Source of the DNA: Prunella strophiata
Taxonomy: Eukaryota > Chordata > Aves > Passeriformes > Prunellidae
DNA: 64,000 nucleotides
Direction: 5' to 3'
Assembly (NCBI GenBank): GCA_036583965.1
Contig: JAZBQD010000021.1
Location: 19,692,771 to 19,756,770, forward strand
The notes beneath the pieces are model-generated. The model was given only the letters and a program-made list of their open reading frames with translations. It made no database searches and was not told where the DNA came from. This document shows, piece by piece, positions 35,892-47,318 of the stretch. Position 1 is the first letter of the stretch. Every line of letters begins with the position of its first letter. A program made the position numbers and the translations under genes.

Positions 35892-36818
35892 TACAAAACG
35901 GAATTTATTTATGGCAAATATTAAGACCTAAAATAATGCACTGACATCATGTGCTCCAGGATTCTTTGTTCTTACCCATTGGGGTGTTGGTTCCTGAAGG
36001 TTTCCCTGTGTTGATGAGGACTCAGCAGGTTGAAGATGTAAAAAAGGATTTATTTCACAGCTCAGTTGGTTTGAGCTGCTCTTCAAGGCACAGGGAAGTT
36101 TTTACAGCAGAGCAAAATCCAGAACAAGGTTTCTCATCTGTAACTTGAGCCTTGGGTTTATTCAGTGTCATAATTCCAAGGGTAATTATGTTTATTCTTA
36201 GCATAATTATAATAAAAAGAGAAATACCACTTATCCAGAGCTCTGAGCTGGTGACAGCTGAAGTTCATGGATGAAATAATCTTAATATCCCACCAAAAGG
36301 TGGCAGGTGCTGCATAAGGAAGGATGATCCAAGCTCAAAGGGACAGAAGGTCCAGGAAAACAAGGAATGGGACTAAAGGAAGCATTAAAATTGCATTGGA
36401 ATTTTGCATTTTCACTGTTTGCATTGCAATTTTGGTCCTGAAAGGGGCAGATTGAAATGAGAGCAGGATATGGGGTGAGGACAGCAGAAGTCCTGATGAG
36501 TATTTGATGTGCCAGGGATGGAGAAGCCAAGGAGAGGGAAGTTTGTGAATGGATGTGATCTGGGCAAAAGGCAGCATCAGCAGAGGCCAAGAGCAAAGGA
36601 TGTTGCATTCATGGAGATGTGATGAGACAACAACTTGGCCACGAGCTTCAGCTCAAAAGGTTGAGCTCTTAGGGCTGAAAACATTTAGGGCAGGAGCAGG
36701 AAAACAGGAAGATGTTGACTGGCCAGAAAAAGCAGGAAAATCTCTCCCCACCACCTGAACTGCATCAGCTGAGACAAGTCCTCTCAGGAGATTTTCCTTC
36801 CCCTCCCACAATGTCCAG

Positions 36819-37962
36819 CTTCCTCCTTTCACTCTGCTTCCCATCCCAGCTTGCTGTTGTCATGTGGATGATCTGGATCATCTGTGTCTCCCCTGCACAG
36901 GACCTGACCCAGGCAAGCAGGCCTTGTAAACCCAGGGCCTTTTGATGTCTGGAGCAGGCAGCCAGGCTGCTGGAATTTATGGTTTCCAAGGAGCACGGGG
37001 GAAAGGGAGAAATTTATGTTAGGAAAATGTGACTGTCATCTTCGTTTATCTCCCAGTTTTGTAATGGAAAACAGGCATTTCACAAACAGAGCCCCACAAA
37101 ACCCAGCGTGGAACGGTTCGGGGAGCCGAGCATGTTAACTGTGAACTGCTCCATAAATATCAATATTGTTATTAACAACAATATCAATATCAATAAAAGC
37201 ACTGCAATAAATCACACAGCAGCTGGCACATCCCATCCCCATGCACCTGACAGGCTTGGAAACCAAAGCTGCAGCATCTCTTCCCTCTTCTCATCCTTTG
37301 TGGTGTCTGGATCAACCAGAAAATCCTTGGATGCTCCGGAGCACAAACCTCCCCCACTCAGTGCAGCAGCTGTGGAGCATCCCACAGGCAGCAGAGCAAG
37401 TGTGGAGCTCCACCAGGATGCTCCAAGGTTGAGGAAAGCCCATCCTGAAGGCAGGGATTACCTGGGATCCTGCAGCTGGAGCAGGCAGATAAGGAGAGCA
37501 GCTCACGCTGAAGGAGTTAAGGCACGCAAATCAAAATGCTCCCATTTTGAGATGAAATCCACACAAATTTGCATTCCCACTCCATGAGTTTGTTTGCAGC
37601 GCTTGGCAGCTCATGGGGAATTTTGGATTTACAGCAGGAAAGAGCAGAGACTCTGCTCCAGACCCCCCCAGCTCAGGAAAACCTGAATTAAGAGATCACC
37701 TATTGCATGTGGCACCAAACAATCCGAACTCTGCTCCTGCCCTTCCCACCCAGCCATTCCCAACATTTCAACCATTCCCAAGAGTTTAGAGGGGAAGTTT
37801 TTCCCTACTCACCCTGGAGGAGGTGGTGGCACTGCTGCTCTGTGTCCTGCCCTGCACCCAGCACCCCTGGGCAGTTTTTTCTATGCTTTTCCTTTGACAG
37901 GGAGCTGATTGCAGAGCTCTGGGATTACGTCGCACACCCTCTCCACAAATCCTTCTCCCTTC
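36819..37962. other. Unique spacer, left contig end
   Basis: No counterpart exists in the right arm or beyond the gap. It contains AT-rich ATATTGTT...AACAATAT dyad symmetry around 37,160-37,185 and otherwise ordinary non-coding DNA. It ends directly at the N run, so this is where the left contig stops. No gene is recognised. Confidence 0.6.
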
Positions 37963-38462
37963 NNNNNNNNNNNNNNNNNNNNNNNNNNNNNNNNNNNNNN
38001 NNNNNNNNNNNNNNNNNNNNNNNNNNNNNNNNNNNNNNNNNNNNNNNNNNNNNNNNNNNNNNNNNNNNNNNNNNNNNNNNNNNNNNNNNNNNNNNNNNNN
38101 NNNNNNNNNNNNNNNNNNNNNNNNNNNNNNNNNNNNNNNNNNNNNNNNNNNNNNNNNNNNNNNNNNNNNNNNNNNNNNNNNNNNNNNNNNNNNNNNNNNN
38201 NNNNNNNNNNNNNNNNNNNNNNNNNNNNNNNNNNNNNNNNNNNNNNNNNNNNNNNNNNNNNNNNNNNNNNNNNNNNNNNNNNNNNNNNNNNNNNNNNNNN
38301 NNNNNNNNNNNNNNNNNNNNNNNNNNNNNNNNNNNNNNNNNNNNNNNNNNNNNNNNNNNNNNNNNNNNNNNNNNNNNNNNNNNNNNNNNNNNNNNNNNNN
38401 NNNNNNNNNNNNNNNNNNNNNNNNNNNNNNNNNNNNNNNNNNNNNNNNNNNNNNNNNNNNNN
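37963..38462. other. Scaffold gap of exactly 500 N
   Basis: The run of unknown bases is exactly 500 long. A round number is usually a placeholder inserted by scaffolding software, so the real distance, and even the order and orientation of the two contigs, is unverified. It sits almost at the symmetry centre of the inverted repeat. Confidence 0.99.
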
Positions 38463-39474
38463 CCATCCATCCATCCATCCATCCATCCATCCATCCATCC
38501 TCCATCCATCCATCCATCCATCTCATCCATCATCCTCCATCCATCATCCATCCATCATCCATCCATCATCCTCCATCCATCCATCCATCCATCATCCTCA
38601 TCCATCCATCCATCCATCCATCCATCATCCATCATCCATCCTCCATCATCCATCCTCCATCCATCCATCATCCATCCATCATCCATCATCCTCCATCCAT
38701 CCATCCATCCATCCATCATCCATCCTCCATCCATCCTCCATCATCCATCCTCCATCCATCCATCATCCATCCATCCATCCTCCATCCATCCATCCTCCAT
38801 CCATCCATCCATCCATCCATCCTCCATCATCCATCATCCATCCATCCATCCATCCATCCATCCATCCATCCATCCATCATCCATCCATCATCCATCCATC
38901 CATCCATCCATCATCCATCCATCCATCCATCCATCCTCCATCCATCCATCCATCCATCCATCCATCCATCCATCCTCATCCATCCATCTCCATCCATTCC
39001 ATCATCCATCCTCCATCCATCATCCATCATCCATCCTCATCCATCCATCCATCCTCCATCATCCATCCATCATCCATCCATCACCATCCATCATCCATCC
39101 ATCATCCATCCATCATCCATCCCTCCATCCATCCATCATCCATCCATCATCCATCATCCCTCCATCATCCATCATCCATCCATCATCCTCCTCCATCCAT
39201 CCATCCATCCATCCATCCATCCATCATCCATCCATCCTCATCCATCCATCATCCATCCATCCATCCATCCATCCATCCATCCATCCATCCATCCATCCAT
39301 CCATCCTCCATCATCCATCATCCATCCATCCATCCATCATCCATCCATCATCCTCATCCATCCATCCATCCATCCATCCATCATCCATCCATCCATCCAT
39401 CCAGCATCCATCCATTCCATCCATCCATCCATCATCCATCCATCCATCCATCCACCATCCATCCAGCCATCCAT
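38463..39474 (+). repeat. ATCC/CCAT satellite, about 1 kb
   Basis: Interrupted tetranucleotide array of CCAT with frequent CAT-only and CTCCAT variants. It begins at the right contig's first base, so its true length is unknown. It gives stop-free serine-isoleucine-histidine-proline frames on the plus strand, which are not genes. Confidence 0.98.
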
Positions 39475-39677
39475 TCCTCTGCCCCTCAGTGGAATCCATT
39501 CCCTGTGACCTGTCAGGTAGAGCTGGGAATTCTCCTCTATTCCTCTGGTTTGTGAACTCAGAATTTTGTCCTCTTTGCATTTTCCAGCTGAAGTTCAGGA
39601 TGAGGTTGAGCTCATGAGACTTCAGCACTGAGCCAGGGATTCTGGTGAGTATTCCCTGCCCCTGCTCCCTCTCTGGG
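39475..39677. other. Short unique segment
   Basis: About 200 bases of ordinary sequence between the satellite and the 44-bp repeat. No match to the left spacer is visible and there is no gene signal. Confidence 0.5.
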
Positions 39678-39815
39678 GGTTGGATCTCCCTGTCCAGGCA
39701 GGAAATGTCTCCAGGAATGTTGGATTGATCTCCTTGTCCAGGCAGGAAATGTCTCCAGGAATGTTGGATTGATCTCCTTGTCCAGGTAGGAAATGTCTCC
39801 AGGAATGCTGGATGT
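39678..39815 (+). repeat. 44-bp tandem repeat, three copies
   Basis: Units contain TGATCTCCTTGTCCAGGCAG followed by GAAATGTCTCCAGGAATG, repeated three times; the first copy lacks a few bases. It is found only in the right contig. Confidence 0.9.
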
Positions 39816-39896
39816 GTTTTCCAGGCTGTGCCACCAACAAATAAATCATTCCCCAATGAGTATTTGGGATGGCTTTCCCCTCCTTGGGAATAATTT

Positions 39897-40228
39897 TAAA
39901 TATTTTGTCAATATGTACACACATAGTAAATATCGGTATATTTATTTTCATATGCACCATATATAAATCTAAATTTATTTATATATATATAAATATAGTA
40001 GTATTTAATACCATAGTATTATAATCCTATAATATATAATAGTCTAATATATAATAGTATATATACTATATAATATATAGTATATATAATATGTAACACT
40101 ATATAATTTATATTTTACAACACCATATATAATATCTATATTTATTTTTATATATGCACCACGGTACTATTATATATTTTATTTTTATATTAATACACCA
40201 TATATACACTATATTTTTTATTTATACA
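39897..40228. repeat. AT-rich, cruciform-prone stretch at arm boundary
   Basis: More than 300 bases of mostly A and T directly abut the inner edge of the right arm. It contains the perfect 16-base palindrome ATAGTATATATACTAT at 40,054-40,069 and many overlapping TATA-type dyads. ATGCACCA occurs twice, near 39,951 and 40,153, suggesting internal duplication. Such DNA can extrude cruciforms and is difficult to assemble. Confidence 0.85.
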
Positions 40229-41228
40229 CACTGGACATTGTGGGAGGGAAGGAAAATCCCTGAGAGACTTGTCTCAGCTGATGCAGTTCAGGTGGTTGGG
40301 AGAGATTTTTCCGGCTTTTTCTGGCCAGTCCAACATCTCTTCCTTCCGTTTTTCTGGCTCCTGCCCTAAATGTTTTTTCAGCCCTAAAGCGCAACCTTTT
40401 GAGCTAAGCCGTGCCAAGTTGTTGTCTCATCACATCTCCATGAATGCAACATCCTTTGCTCTTGGCCTTGCTGGATGCTGCCTTTTGGCCCAGCCACATC
40501 CATTCACACTCCCTCTCCTGGCTTCTCCATCCTGCACATCAAATCACTTCATCAGGACTTCTGTGTCCTCACCCCATATCCTGCTCTCATTTCAATCTGC
40601 CCCTTTCAGGGACCAAATTGCAATGCAACAGTGAAAATGCAAATTCCAATGCCATTTTAAATGCTTCCTTTAGTCCCTTCCTTGTTTTCCTGGACCTTCT
40701 GTCCCTTTGAGCTTGGATATCCTTCCTTATGCAGCACCTGCCACCTTTTGGTGGGAATTAAATTAGTTCATCCATACTTCAGCCTGTCACCAGCTCAGAG
40801 CTCTGGATAAGTGGTATTTCTCTTTTTATTATAATGTATGCTAAGATAACATAATTACCCTTGGATTATGACACTGATAAAAAACCAAGGCCAAGTTACA
40901 GATGAGAAACCTTGTTCTGATTTCTGGTTTTGCTCTGCTGTAAAAATTCCCTGTTCCTTGAAAGCAAAGCAGCTCAAACCAACTGAGCTGTGAAATAAAT
41001 CCTTTTTTTACATCTTCAAAACCTGCTGAGTCCCTCAACACAGGTAAACCTTCAGGAACCACACCCCATGGGTAGAACAAAGAATCCCTGGAGCAACAAT
41101 GATGTCCAGTGCATTATTTTAGGTCTTAATATTTGCCATAATAATTCCAGTTTATAAATAGTAAATATAATAGAATATAATATAATAATAATCCTACCTT
41201 AAGAAGACAACTTATTTTGCTTCTACAC

Positions 41229-41475
41229 ATAACCAAGGTCTAAAATCCACTCTTTTCCCTCAGCCATCTCTCTTAAACCCAGACCATCACATTCACTCTT
41301 TTTTCCTCAGCCCTCTCTCTTAAACCAGGTCTAAAATCCATTCTTCCCCAGTCTCTCATCTACCTCTTTTAACCCGACATAAAATCCATTTTTCCCTCAT
41401 CCCACCTCTTTTAAACCAAACGAAAATCTTTTTCACCTCATCCATCTCTTTTAAAAAAGCCAGATATAAAATCTC
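41229..41475 (-). repeat. 45-bp tandem repeat, about 5 copies (right arm)
   Basis: Reverse-complement counterpart of 35,637-35,800, with five TAAAATC(C)...CTCTTTTAAA units instead of about three and a half. Units differ by several substitutions and small indels. Confidence 0.75.
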
Positions 41476-41589
41476 TTTTTTTAGTACCTGTGGATGTTCC
41501 CCTTCCCTCAGTGCTCAGCCTTGGGGTGAGGATTTGGCTGCTGTGCCCATGGCTCAGCATTCCCATGTCCTGCTCCTGCTGCTCTTCTG

Positions 41590-41975
41590 AGCCTGGACTA
41601 GAACCTCTCCTAAGGCACTGTCTGGGTCCTGAGCCTGGACTAGGACCTCTCCTAAGGCACTGTCTGGGTCCTGAGCCTGGACTAGAACCTCTCCTAAGGC
41701 ACTGTCTGGGTCCTGAGCCTGGACTAGAACCTCTCCTAAGGCACTGTCTGGGTCCTGAGCCTGGACTAGGACCTCTCCTAAGGCACTGTCTGGGTCCTGA
41801 GCCTGGACTAGGACCTCTCCTAAGGCACTGTCTGGGTCCTGAGCCTGGACTAGGACCTCTCCTAAGGCACTGTCTGGGTCCTGAGCCTGGACTAGGACCT
41901 CTCCTAAGGCACTGTCTGGGTCCTGAGCCTGGACTAGGACCTCTCCTAAGGCAATGTCTGGGTCCTGAGCCTGCC
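41590..41975 (-). repeat. 42-bp minisatellite, 9 copies (right arm)
   Basis: Units begin GCCTGGACTAG(A/G)ACCTCTCC and continue with TAAGGCACTGTCTGGGTCC. Nine copies match the left-arm count, and all are 42 bp. A 227-codon minus-strand frame (42,121-41,438) crosses the array, a different frame from the one open in the left arm. Confidence 0.95.
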
Positions 41976-42949
41976 AGAGCTTGAGGCAGCTCCTGCCTGG
42001 GACACAAGGAGCGTGGCAGTGTCTGACCTTTGCAGTTCTCTCTGGGAAAGGGGGGAAAAAAAAAAAAGAAACCCCAAAAAGAAAAAAGGCCCCCCCACCA
42101 AGAAATAAGCAAACAAAACAAGGACAGCTCTCAGTGCCAGAAGCAAGTCCGTACAGATATAAGTTGTTGGGTTTGGGTTTTTTTCCCCTCTTCTATTTTT
42201 AATCCACTTTCATTTTTCTCTGGAGCTCGTGGAAAGGAGGATTTCTGGATAAGGAAAAGTGACTGAACTTGGTGCTGAGACCTAATAATCTGGGTAATCA
42301 TGCAGGGAAAGGGACACAAAACTACATGACCACTGAAGCCTGGTTTTGGCAAATCTCTCTTTGTCTGGGACATTTTCCTGCTTTTGCAGAGAGCTCCAGC
42401 CCCAAATCCATCTCGGGCAGTGTTAGTTACAAGAATTCATCTCTGAAACCCCAGTCAGGATTTGTTTGGATTGCTAATTTCCTCGAGGCCTGGGGGTGTG
42501 CGGAAGTGAGGAAATCCATGGGTTAGCAACAGGGTATCCAGTTGCAGGGTCTCTGAGGGGTGGGACATCCCTTCCAAATGTGCCTAATAGTCCTGGGGTG
42601 GAGAAATTATGTGCTGATTACACCCTGACCAACAAACCTTCAAAGCAGACCCAGCCAGGTTTGGCTGAAAGAGCAGGAGAATGGATGGGACAGTGGGGGA
42701 ATATAAAGGCTCCAGCTGCTCTTGCTGTTGTTTGGTCCTGGGTAGAGCCACATCAGTGGCTAAATTACTTTTTCTTTCAGCAAGCTCTTAACGAGGGAAG
42801 CTTCGTAATTGGCCTGCATGGAGGAGTCCGTGTGGCTTTCATCATATCTCTGCTCTTCGTTTGGACCCTTGGAAGATGGAAACCAGCTCATTTTAACCTT
42901 CAGACTGACCTTGGAGCTCCTGCCTGGGGAGAATTAAAGGGACTCTGGA

Positions 42950-43115
42950 CAATGCCAGGTCCATCCTTGCTGTCCCTCCACAGGGAGTGTGCCCCTGCTG
43001 CCCAGGGCTTCCGCCATTTCCCCTGCCTTGGCCACTTCAGAGATCCAGGGACAGCCACAGCCTCTCTGGTAATCCATTCCAGGGCCCTCCCCACCCTCCC
43101 AGGGGGAGAAACTTA
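42950..43115 (-). mobile_element. CR1 LINE 3' fragment (right arm)
   Basis: Mirror of the left-arm copy at 34,030-34,200: CAGAGATCCAGGGACAGCC, CTCTCTGGTAATCCATTCC and CCACCCTCCCAGGGGGAGAA. It shows several small differences. Confidence 0.65.
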
Positions 43116-46100
43116 CCGGATTTATCATTGCTCTTTCCTCAGAGACCCCAAATCCCCACCTACAGTATCTCAAAACTCTCAAATATCCCCGGAGAACTCA
43201 GCAAGGCCTGAACTGCCTGACTCATAGGGGTTTTCCTGGAGAATTGGAGCTGAATCCCTGCCCTGAGTGCTGTCCCTGTGGGGTGTCCCCAGGGGTGGCT
43301 GTCCTGGACCCAGCGTGCCCCACTGGGACATTGCCCAAGGAATGGCATCTCCCCTGGAACACCATATTGCTTTTCCAAGGGTGGAGATGAGGATTCATGA
43401 AGAGATGGCACCTGTGGCTACCCAGCAGGTTTTGTGCTCACCTGTCTGGTCTCATGAAACCATGTCTTAAAACAACATCCCAAAGAATCCCTGAGAATTT
43501 AACAGAAATCTGTCCTCACTTTTTTTCCAACTTGTTCCTTGTTTGAGGTGCCAGCTTTTGTACCAGACAACCAACATTAACACAAATCCAATTCTGGTCC
43601 TTTCTCCCCAGGAATTTGTGCTGTTCTACCTGGCAAACCAGGATTCCCTTCAGCAAACCCCTTCAAGGAGTGAGCGATCTGCAGCTCTCAGCCCCCAGAG
43701 CCTCCAGGTTTTAGTGGATTTTCTGTACTCCTTTTTTAAAAACCACTGTACTGCAGCAGGATGGGGAATTGTTGTGGAGGAAAAATCCCTGCAAGGAACC
43801 TCACAAGGATAGGGAACGATTGTTCCATCCCAAAAGCAGGTAAGCATAAGGAATCTGTGTTTTCCTAATTATTCGTCAGTCTCTTTCATTATCTATCCTT
43901 TATGGAAGAAGGTTTGGTTTGCACCTTGCATGAAATAATTATTTTTTTTTCCTAACGATGGAATTATATAAATTGACACAATCACAAAGGACGGGTGAGA
44001 AAGAGCACTCTCCACAGAGCCGGGTGTTAATTATCTCCTGGAAAAGTTGCTGTTGAGCTCATGTTACTTGTGTTTAATCACAGATTTACAGGACAGGTTT
44101 CATCCCTCCCAGGAATGGAGGGAATTCCCTGAGTCCTTCTTTCCCAGTGGCGAGTTCTCCCCCTTTTTCAAGGGCTGCACTCGACACCAGAGTTTGGATT
44201 TTCTCTTATTTCCTATTTTAATCCACATTCTTTTAAGAAGATCAGTGCAGAAAAAGGAGGATTTCCATGCCAATTACAGGAGTGGGGGAGGATAAAATCC
44301 AAACTGTTTTGCTCTGGGACTCAAAAAACCAGGTTTCCCCTGTGGGAGTCAGGGAAGTGAAAAGAAGCAGGAAAGGAAATCCAAGGCCAGGGAGGCACTT
44401 GAAAGCCTTTCCATCCATTTCCCCTCTTGAGCATCACACCTCCCACTCCAGGGTAGAAAAGCACAAAAGTCAGGAACTGGTGAGGACCTGAATTGTTTTT
44501 AATTTGCTTCCCCTTTCCCAATTTTAATAATCCCAATGCTGGTAAAATATCCCATTTCTATTCCTCTAAAGAAACGAACTAATCAACTTTCCTTCTTTCT
44601 AAGGTAGTGCCTGTTCCAGGGGTAACATCTCTCTCCCCAGGTGCTATTCCAAAAAAAGAAGCATTGATTAAAGACTCCATGAATTTCAGTCTGCAGGCAA
44701 AAAAAAAAAGAAGAGACTTTATTGTGAAGCTTGGGTAGGTCTGGATTGTCAGTGTCTACAACCCCCTCCCACCCTACAATAACACTCTTCATCAGCCATG
44801 GAGGGAAACCTTGGGTCCAAGTTTTACAAGTTACACCTGCAGAAGTGGCTTAGGTCCCCCAAACCAAAACTGGCTTGCCTTCAAAATGAACTCAGAATTC
44901 AGGGGAAAAAGGAGATTTTTGGGACACTGAGGGGTGTCAGACTGGTCTGGATATGTTGCTGGTCAACCTTTGGGGGCTTCACAAAAACCACCTTGGCTTC
45001 TGGGCTTTGTGGGTGGTGCCCAGGAGGGAGCTCAGAGGGTTGTTCCTGTGTCTCCCTGGATGCCATTTAAGGTTGGGCAGGAGGGAAACTTTAGGAGATG
45101 AGCAGCACCTCCTCGAGTTACTGTTCTGCGAGGTTTAATAAAGGCAACACCAGAAAAAATGGAAAGATATTAAAAAAAAAAAAATTAAAAAAAAAAGAGA
45201 TATAAAAAAATCCAGAGGCCCTTTTCTTTCTCCAGCTGTTTTTCCATCTTGTGGGCCTGCCTCTGCTGGGGATTGCTGCTTTGGGAGATCCCGCTCCCAG
45301 AGGGAGATGTGCTGGAGGGGTTCATCACCTTCTTTCTTCTGGACACCTCAAAATCTGGTGCCTTTGAGGTTCTGGTGGCCCGTTGCCTTTGGATGTTCTT
45401 TGTCCGCAAAAAGAGCACAGCACCCAAACAAAGAGTGAGAGAGAGGCCTGGAGCTGGACGTCTTGGCTTTCCCCCAGCCTAATGGATATTCAGGGCGGGC
45501 CTGGAGCCTCTGGGATAGCATAAGTTTTGTCTTTTCCTCAGGGGTTTGGGGAATCTCCAGCTTTGGCCCTCTCAATGCCTGTCCCTGCCCCACCTTGTGA
45601 ATGGGTTTCATCCCCTGAGCAGGAGCAGCTATAAATCCCATCACCTCCTGAATTCTCTACTTTTTGTTCCTTTTTTCCCCCCTTTTCCTTTCCCACAATG
45701 GCAACCAGGGCCTTCCAGAGGAGTTTGCAGCTGGGCTTCCAAATGGAAGTTAATGGGATTAAAATGCTTATGTCGGCCTCCCCTCAGCAGCAGCTGATTA
45801 AAAATCATTAATTACAGAACCCAGTGGAAGGCTCCCGAGGCTCTTGGAGCTGGGCTGGATGGCACAAGCTCTTCCTGACACAGCCATGACACTGGGGAAT
45901 GCCTCCATTGTCACTTGGATCTTTTGGACTATCATGGGGGCCGGAAGCACAGAGTCCAAACAGTGATGGCTTTGGGTGCATGTTTCTTACAAAGAGTGGC
46001 TTGGACTGGAGCGCTGCTCCCTCTTAGTGCTCTGGACATCAGCCTCCTCCCCCAGCTGGGCCTTAGCAGGACAGAACTGGGGGATTTCATGTGGCTGGAG

Positions 46101-47153
46101 TGCTTTTTTTTTTCTGGGTTGTCTCTGCTCTGTCCAGGCAGGACAGGCCGGACATTCAGGAGGTGGACACTGGGAGCTGAGGAAGGGGCAGCTCCATCAC
46201 TGCATCCAAAAATCTGCTGGATTTGTGCTCCTCTGCTTGGGGCCAGCTGCAAAACCATTTTCCTTCTTCAGCAAGTGGCAGTGCAGGGAAGGATTTATGG
46301 TGAGAAAACCGGGCAGGTGGATCCCGGGAAATTGGATCCTGTGTGCCACACTCTTCTTTTGGATACCATGGGGTTGGGTCCAGGCTTCATGTAAAGACCT
46401 AATTTTTGGTGAATCATTGAGGCCAATTCCTTCCCAGTGCCCCCTGTGCCCTCTCCCAGCAGCCATTCCCCGCCCTTGGGCCATCCACATGCCTGGGATG
46501 GGTGCCGCACTGAGGTGGGAAAAACCATCCCCATTTCAGCCTGGGCTTCCCAGAGAGCCTCTGGGAGTGCTGCAGGCAGGGAAGGGCCTTGAGCAGCCCT
46601 GAGGTGGTGCTGACCTCACACCCAATAAGCTCAGGGAGCTCTCTCCAACTCCTGAGCCTCAGAGCTGGGCTTTAATCAGCTCCAGAGCTCAGCACGACCC
46701 CCGCTCAACTTCCCAGAGCTCCCAGGTCATGGAGAAAACAAGGATTCCTTTCAACACCCCAGAAACAATGAAAAACAATCTCCAGCTCTGCAGAGCCCAC
46801 CCTTGGGGGCTCCCCCCACTGTTCCTGCTGGGAGGTTTTGCCAGGACCCTCCAGTGCGGCTGAGCAGGCGTTGCAGGAGCTGGGGAGGGAGGGATGGAGC
46901 TCAGATCCCCTTGGATCCTTTTGGGATCCAGCCTTTGGGGGCTCCAACAGAGATTCCTGGTCAATTTCCCCCTGGGCTCCAGGCCTTGGGCTCCTCCCCA
47001 CTCCTGGGGCAAAGCTTTGCTTTGCTGCACTGCTCTGAGTTCTACTTTTGTTCTATTGATTTCTGGCCAAAATAAGCCCACAGCCAACTCCAAGCAGAGC
47101 TGGATACAGCATGTGCGCAGTGGCTGGTTCCTGCATCTGGAGCAACATCTTCC
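43116..47153. other. No gene recognised in inner right arm
   Basis: Mirror of about 30,077-34,029. It has frequent single-base indels relative to the left arm, an A run at 44,700-44,709, a T run at 46,106-46,115 and A runs at 45,171-45,198. Open frames here are fragments of different frames from those in the left arm, which argues against coding. Confidence 0.45.
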
Positions 47154-47318
47154 CCTTTAACCCCTGCCCCTTCTCCCCACCTCATTTTTTCATCTCCCCT
47201 TTTTTCTCCACATTTTCTCCACTTTTTTGTTCTCTTCTTTCTCCCCTTTTCTCCCCTTTTTTGTCCCTTTTTTCCTCCTCTTCCCCCCTTTTTCTCCCCT
47301 TTATTTCCCTGTTTTTTT
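47154..47318 (-). repeat. Pyrimidine-rich array (right arm)
   Basis: CCCCTTTTTTCTCC-like units, mirror of the purine array at 29,943-30,076 and somewhat longer, with extra TTCTC and TCCTC blocks. Confidence 0.8.

Larger units (their letters stand above)
13450..36818 (+). repeat. Left arm of a >23-kb inverted repeat
   Basis: The whole segment reappears as reverse complement at 40,231-64,000. The left edge is set by the window end (position 64,000 pairs with about 13,450), so the true outer limit is unseen. The inner edge is sharp: after CACAATGTCCAG at 36,807-36,818 the copies diverge completely. Collinear anchors include the LTR-like TATA box (15,500 with about 61,948), the TAATTA cluster (19,023-19,078 with 58,365-58,420), the 20-kb minisatellite, the GATA pair (26,037-26,069 with 51,217-51,249) and the 42-bp minisatellite (35.1-35.5 with 41.6-42.0 kb). 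This arm looks cleaner than the right, with longer coherent repeats. No gene is recognised in it. Confidence 0.97.

Noticed and set aside
37707..39617. 636-residue open frame across the gap
   Set aside because: It consists of unknown bases and CCAT satellite translation (serine, isoleucine, histidine, proline repeats).
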